From Gyrodactylus bullatarudis (taxonomy: Eukaryota; Platyhelminthes; Monogenea; Gyrodactylidea; Gyrodactylidae), in contig SSNU01000326.1 in the NCBI GenBank assembly GCA_012064415.1, positions 1 to 22,517 of the forward strand: a DNA stretch of 22,517 nucleotides, given 5' to 3'. Positions 19,423 to 22,517 of the stretch are shown here, piece after piece (position 1 is the first letter of the stretch; the number at the start of each line of letters is the position of its first letter). The notes below the pieces were generated by a model. The model saw only the letters and a program-made list of their open reading frames with translations, did not search any database and was not told the origin of the DNA. The position numbers were made by a program, and so were the translations under genes.

Positions 19423-19449
19423 AAATTTTGGCATCTCTTCCTTCTCTCC

Positions 19450-20175
19450 TTGAACTGTAAAAATTGCCGGCCAAATTAATTAAATCTTTAAGAAAAATTT
19501 CTGAATTACTTTCAAAAATACACATGAAAAGCAGGAGAGTGTTTATGAAATGAAAAAGAATTCATGAGTATACGTATTATGGGCCGGAAAAGTAGAAATT
19601 CTTATTGGATTACATTTTTGGGTTTTAAATTATATTATAGAATCTCTAAAATCCTCGTTTAGTTGATTTGAAGAATAATTATATATTTTTGTTTTCCATA
19701 TCCTTACTTATAAGTACAGTTATTATTAGTTAAAGTCAAAGCGCTAAAAGCTACAATGAACATGGTAGACTTACAAGATCTAGAAACTCTTAATCTACGC
19801 TTCCCGTTTAGTTAAGAAATGAATTTTATTTTTTAATTTTCACCGTTTAAAAAAATAGGGACCCAGTCTAATGCCAATTAAAATTCAAAATTTTTGTTCC
19901 TTTTTTAAAAATTTTGATTTCTTTTCATAATTATTTTTTCTTATTCCATAAATAACCTCGAAATGTAATTAAAGAATATTAACTATTCATTGGAACGATA
20001 ATGTTGCCGAACATCCGATTCTCATAACAAATAAAATAATCAAACCTGGAAATAGCCATTAAATCAAGAAAACTCTTCTTTTCTCTAATTAATTGAAAAT
20101 AAAAAAAAAATTATTTATAGTATTTTTCTTCTTCTTAGAAGAAATATTATTAAGTTAAAAAATTATATTACTTAC
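19450..20175. other. Intron D2-D3, last part; nothing recognised
   Basis: AT-rich up to the D2 donor. No repeat or coding motif seen. Confidence 0.45.
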
Positions 20176-20445
20176 GAAGAGTTAATGTTGAAACTTGGTT
20201 GCTATTAATACCTTGGCTTTCAGCGCCTATATCAGTATCTCTAGCTTTGACGTTAGCTGTATATGATGTTCCTGGTGTGAGATCAGTAATATTAAATATC
20301 AAATTTTCGGTAGTATACTTCTTCGAATTTATGGATATGTCATAAACGATTTGAGCACATGATGGTCTCTGTATATCTTCAATTGTAATTTTGATTTCTG
20401 TATATGAAACAGCTACAAGTGTTGCACCTCGCACATCTTGTGGAT
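20176..20445 (-). CDS. FN3 domain D2 exon (type B)
   Basis: Ninety codons, phase 1 at both edges, spliced from D1 across a 129-bp intron. The acceptor follows a TTTAG and the donor is GTAAGT. The domain carries the type-B signature: its single cysteine is in RPSCAQIVYDI, just before the C strand, while the E-F turn reads LTPGTSYTANV without the cysteine found in type-A domains. The canonical B-strand tryptophan is replaced (IKITIEDI). The next exon downstream (D3) is almost 6 kb away, across an intron full of transposons. Confidence 0.87.
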
Positions 20446-20574
20446 CTAAATAAAATCAATATTACATAATTGTTTACATTGTAAACAAAGACTCAGTACC
20501 GTTAGCAATAAGTATTTAATATTGAAGATTTATATTATAAATTATAGTTATATTCTGAAAACTAGTGTACTAAC

Positions 20575-20844
20575 TCGATGCACCAGACTTCAAGGAAACA
20601 GGTTGAGATTCAATTGAACCACCGACTACGCCATTAGCCAAGATAGAAATTGAATACTCTGTACATTCAGATAAACCGGTCAATTGATAAATAGGCTGTG
20701 TAATTCCTGTTTGGATAATTGAACCATTTTTCTTCATAGTGAAACTGGCGGCAGCAGGAACTGAATCTGTCCATTTTATATCAATAGTATTTGAGGATTT
20801 AGCTGTTACTATTATACTTGATGGCGGCATCGAGAATGAGGATA
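20575..20844 (-). CDS. FN3 domain D1 exon (type A), internal exon of a multi-FN3 protein
   Basis: About 90 codons read as one fibronectin type III domain. The B-strand tryptophan is in IDIKWTD and the F-strand tyrosine in the motif LSECTEYSI, where the domain's only cysteine sits. The acceptor is a pyrimidine-rich tract ending in TTCAG; the donor is GTTAGT, leaving one base of a split codon, so both edges are phase 1. The open frame continues upstream into a leucine/cysteine-rich stretch (ICLCYLLHILLC) that mimics a signal peptide. That stretch has no in-frame ATG before a stop and lies beyond a good acceptor, so I treat it as intron and this as an internal exon. The true first exon should lie upstream, possibly outside the window. 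FN3 modules are usually extracellular adhesion or receptor spacers; the identity of the whole protein is not determined. Confidence 0.85.
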
Positions 20845-21080
20845 CTGAACATAGTAAAATGTGCAAAAGATAACATAGGCAAATCTTAATAATTTCATAA
20901 TTATTTGCTATCAATATATAGATATATCGTCATATACCTATCAAGAAATTTAGGTTTTTTTATATTATGTTTATCAACGTTTAATTAAATAATTTATTCG
21001 AAACTTAATTAATTTAGGGTATGAAAATGACTTTTAATATCATCAGTCAGATTTGCAAACGGTGAGAGCATTTAAATAAA
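20845..21080. other. Intron upstream of D1
   Basis: Contains the polypyrimidine tract of the D1 acceptor. The leucine-rich open stretch at 20845-20914 is judged to be intron. No first exon could be identified. Confidence 0.5.
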
Positions 21081-21082
21081 TA

Positions 21083-21705
21083 AGAAAGGATGCCGAGAAA
21101 ATGTTGAGGAATAAGCGCTTTATTTCAGGCATACTCTTCAGCCTCTTACATGCCAAATATATATTAAAAACAAAGAAAAATATAAATAAATCTGAGTGGC
21201 TCTCATAATGATCAGGGTTGGAGGGCATTGTCTGTCGAGTTATCACATTGTCATAATTGTTTGGCTTTTGAGATGATTGACACTACCCACCCTAGGGTGG
21301 GTCACATTTCTCATGCATATATGATATGAAAGTAGCCAAGGTCAGGCATAAACTTATAGTGTAGTGTAACCTTAACATATGAGGTCTGTGTAAAGTATAC
21401 ATTGTATATAGCATTGATCATCATGATAACAATAATAATGTTGGAACACATGTAATAAGTCAGGGGTACTATAGATTTCAGCCTCAATTTTGTAGGCTGA
21501 AGTATTTGGTAAGTATTTAGAGTTATTTCTACATCTGAACGCCTCATTATATTCCTTGATTCTTGAGGTTGGCTACTGGTCTGAGCTGAGGATGCATTTC
21601 TATTGTTCACATTTGGCCAATTAAGACCAAGTGGTTTTATTATTTTCTTTTGTTTGCATAGGCTAGGGTTTTCTTTCTTGATGAAGAAGGCTTCGGCTGT
21701 TTTCA
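21083..21705 (-). mobile_element. Penelope-like element, inverted 3' fragment (first family)
   Basis: Reads leftwards: C-terminal tail KTAEAFFIKKENPSLCKQK and a proline/serine-rich end, then a 3' region to about 21083. Bases 21425-21705 are an inverted, slightly diverged copy of 22010-22293. The element starts exactly at the TGAAAACAG also seen at 22010, so it is the 3' part only. Its 3' region resembles that of the 19-kb family in layout (an IIIVIMMINAIY-like stretch, then the ribozyme-like block). Confidence 0.78.
21106..21155 (-). ncRNA. Hammerhead-ribozyme-like motif with intact core
   Basis: On the minus strand: helix I GAGG, CTGAAGA (position 7 is free in hammerheads), GTATGCCT, GAAA, helix III TAA-AGCGC-TTA, then TT and helix I CCTC. 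The conserved bases CUGANGA and GAAA are all present and a cleavable NUH-type triplet (AUU) precedes helix I. Helix II is almost unpaired (G-U only) unless the upstream GGCAT pairs with ATGCC. Folding alone does not prove activity. Confidence 0.45.
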
Positions 21706-21711
21706 GTGAAC

Positions 21712-22234
21712 CAGATATTCCAAACATCATTTCCTGATAAGAAAGTCAAATTCATTTTCAAGACAAATAAGATGTTTACAAATGAATTTAAAGACTTTTT
21801 GGATTATAGTAGATCGTCATTTGTAGTGTATAAGCTCAAATGTCCTTGTAAAGAAGAGTATATTGGACATACAACTAGAAGACAGAGTTGAGGAACATAT
21901 CTACACTGGTAACACGGCCATAAGAGATCATGTTAAAGCATGTGACAAAAAAGCTTCCCCATCTAACTTTTATATCCTCTATAGATAAACTGGGAGAAAT
22001 GTCAATACTTTGAAAACAGCCGAAGCCTTCTTCATCAAGAAAGAAAACCCTAGCCTATGCAAACAGAAGAAAATAATAAAACCACATGGTCTTAATTGGT
22101 CAAATGTGAACAATAGCAATGCATCCTCAGCTCAGACTAATAGCCAACCTCAAGAGTCAAGGAATATAAAGAGGCGTTCAGATGTAGAAATAACTCTAAA
22201 AAAAATTACCAAATACTTCACCCAAAAAAAATGA
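21712..22234 (+). pseudogene. Penelope-like element GIY-YIG endonuclease C-terminal region (broken)
   Basis: The plus strand reads a linker (FQTSFPDKKVKFIFKTNK), then the GIY-YIG core FVVYKLKCPCKEEYIGHTTR, where CPC and YIGHT are the Penelope-type form. A frameshift near 21875-21883 moves to RVEEHIYTGNTAIRDHVKA and SPSNFYILYR, then a TAA at 21985-21987, then KTAEAFFIKKENPSLCKQK and a charged tail. In intact elements this domain nicks the target DNA for retrotransposition. The reverse transcriptase is absent: the copy is cut off at 21.71 kb, where it meets the inverted fragment. Confidence 0.85.
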
Positions 22235-22293
22235 GGGTGAAATCTATAGTACCCCTGACTTATTACATGTGTTCCAACATTATTATTGTTATC
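22010..22293 (+). repeat. Right arm of the 21.4-22.3 kb inverted repeat
   Basis: Matches 21425-21705 in reverse orientation over about 280 bases with scattered substitutions and a small length difference near 22197-22225. Similarity stops abruptly after GTTATC at 22293. Confidence 0.85.
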
Positions 22294-22517
22294 CATTTCA
22301 GAGGGAATATGTTCCAAATGATGGTAACCCTCAGCGTCTCGACCATTAATAAAATTATTCGAGGCGATGAAAGCCACGAGACGTTATTGATTATGCTACT
22401 CGTATGTTTAGTATATTCGCTTTGATCGTGCATCTATTTGATCAGATCCACATGAGCCCACCCTTGCTACTAGCTCAACACTCTCAGCTCAGGACAGCAC
22501 TCACTTGTCGTGACAGC
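22294..22517. other. Sequence right of the Penelope-like arm; unassigned
   Basis: Less AT-rich than the rest. Contains CGTCTCG (22335-22341) and its complement CGAGACG (22377-22383) around GGCGATGAAAGCC, a possible stem. It may be the edge of another element that continues beyond the window. Confidence 0.4.

Larger units (their letters stand above)
18271..19449 (+). mobile_element. Palindromic Penelope-like element insertion (second family)
   Basis: The right half is a 5'-truncated Penelope-like copy: C-terminal codons (18972-19133) followed by a 3' region (19134-19449). The left half is the same 3' region inverted, 18271-18512 plus 18871-18968, interrupted by a 357-base insertion. The inner arms, 18871-18968 and 19122-19217, are identical over about 96 bases; the outer arms differ at about five of 242 positions. 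The result is a head-to-head pair of 3' ends. Confidence 0.82.

Noticed and set aside
19337..19525. Minus-strand frame with two CxxC-like cysteines (CDTCHIY)
   Set aside because: It lies across the Penelope-like 3' region and ribozyme-like block. The other family does not preserve this peptide while preserving the RNA motif, so it is not treated as a protein.
20845..20914. Signal peptide and start of the FN3 protein
   Set aside because: The hydrophobic stretch is open, but the frame begins at a TTG and has a stop upstream with no in-frame ATG. A polypyrimidine tract with TTCAG at the phase-1 boundary marks an intron-exon junction instead.
22335..22383. CGTCTCG ... CGAGACG stem as a regulatory RNA or terminator
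   Set aside because: A 7-base stem with a long loop is weak evidence, and the sequence runs into the window edge.

Overview
The window looks like an AT-rich animal genome, most likely an arthropod; a copepod such as a sea louse is my guess and cannot be proved from this sequence. It shows split genes with GT-AG introns, extracellular-type protein modules, and a dense load of eukaryotic transposons (Penelope-like, Tc1, Merlin, Ty3/gypsy). No bacterial gene, operon, CRISPR array, rRNA or convincing tRNA was seen.

The only host gene is on the minus strand. Ten exons encode nine consecutive fibronectin type III (FN3) domains, named D1 (high coordinates) to D9 (low coordinates): D1 20575-20844, D2 20176-20445, D3 13925-14182, D4 13210-13380 plus 13033-13152, D5 11986-12252, D6 11662-11934, D7 8031-8345, D8 3956-4255, D9 495-767. 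Every exon begins and ends in phase 1 and is a multiple of three, so any exon can be skipped or duplicated without breaking the frame. Each domain has exactly one cysteine, at one of two places that alternate strictly along the chain (A-B-A-B-A-B-A-B-A). This suggests a two-domain repeat unit with cross-domain disulfides. Neither the signal peptide nor the C-terminal end (membrane anchor, enzyme domain) is inside the window.

The introns are filled with mobile DNA. The D8-D9 intron holds a decayed Ty3/gypsy element (about 1.0-3.35 kb). The D7-D8 intron holds a hairpin MITE (4746-4933), an LTR-like segment with a TATA box (about 5784-6060) and a Merlin remnant with 136-bp inverted repeats (7202-7777). 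The D6-D7 intron holds a Tc1 pseudogene (about 8640-9320) and a nested foldback repeat (10600-11390). The 6-kb D2-D3 intron holds a Penelope-like 3' tail (15.2-16.2 kb), a Tc1-like transposon with 156-bp inverted repeats (16755-17871) and a palindromic Penelope-like insertion (18271-19449). Upstream of D1 lies a second head-to-head Penelope-like arrangement with GIY-YIG endonuclease remnants (about 21.08-22.29 kb).

The points most worth following are the alternating one-cysteine FN3 pattern, the two independent head-to-head Penelope-like insertions, and hammerhead-ribozyme-like cores in the 3' parts of those elements with compensating helix I changes.
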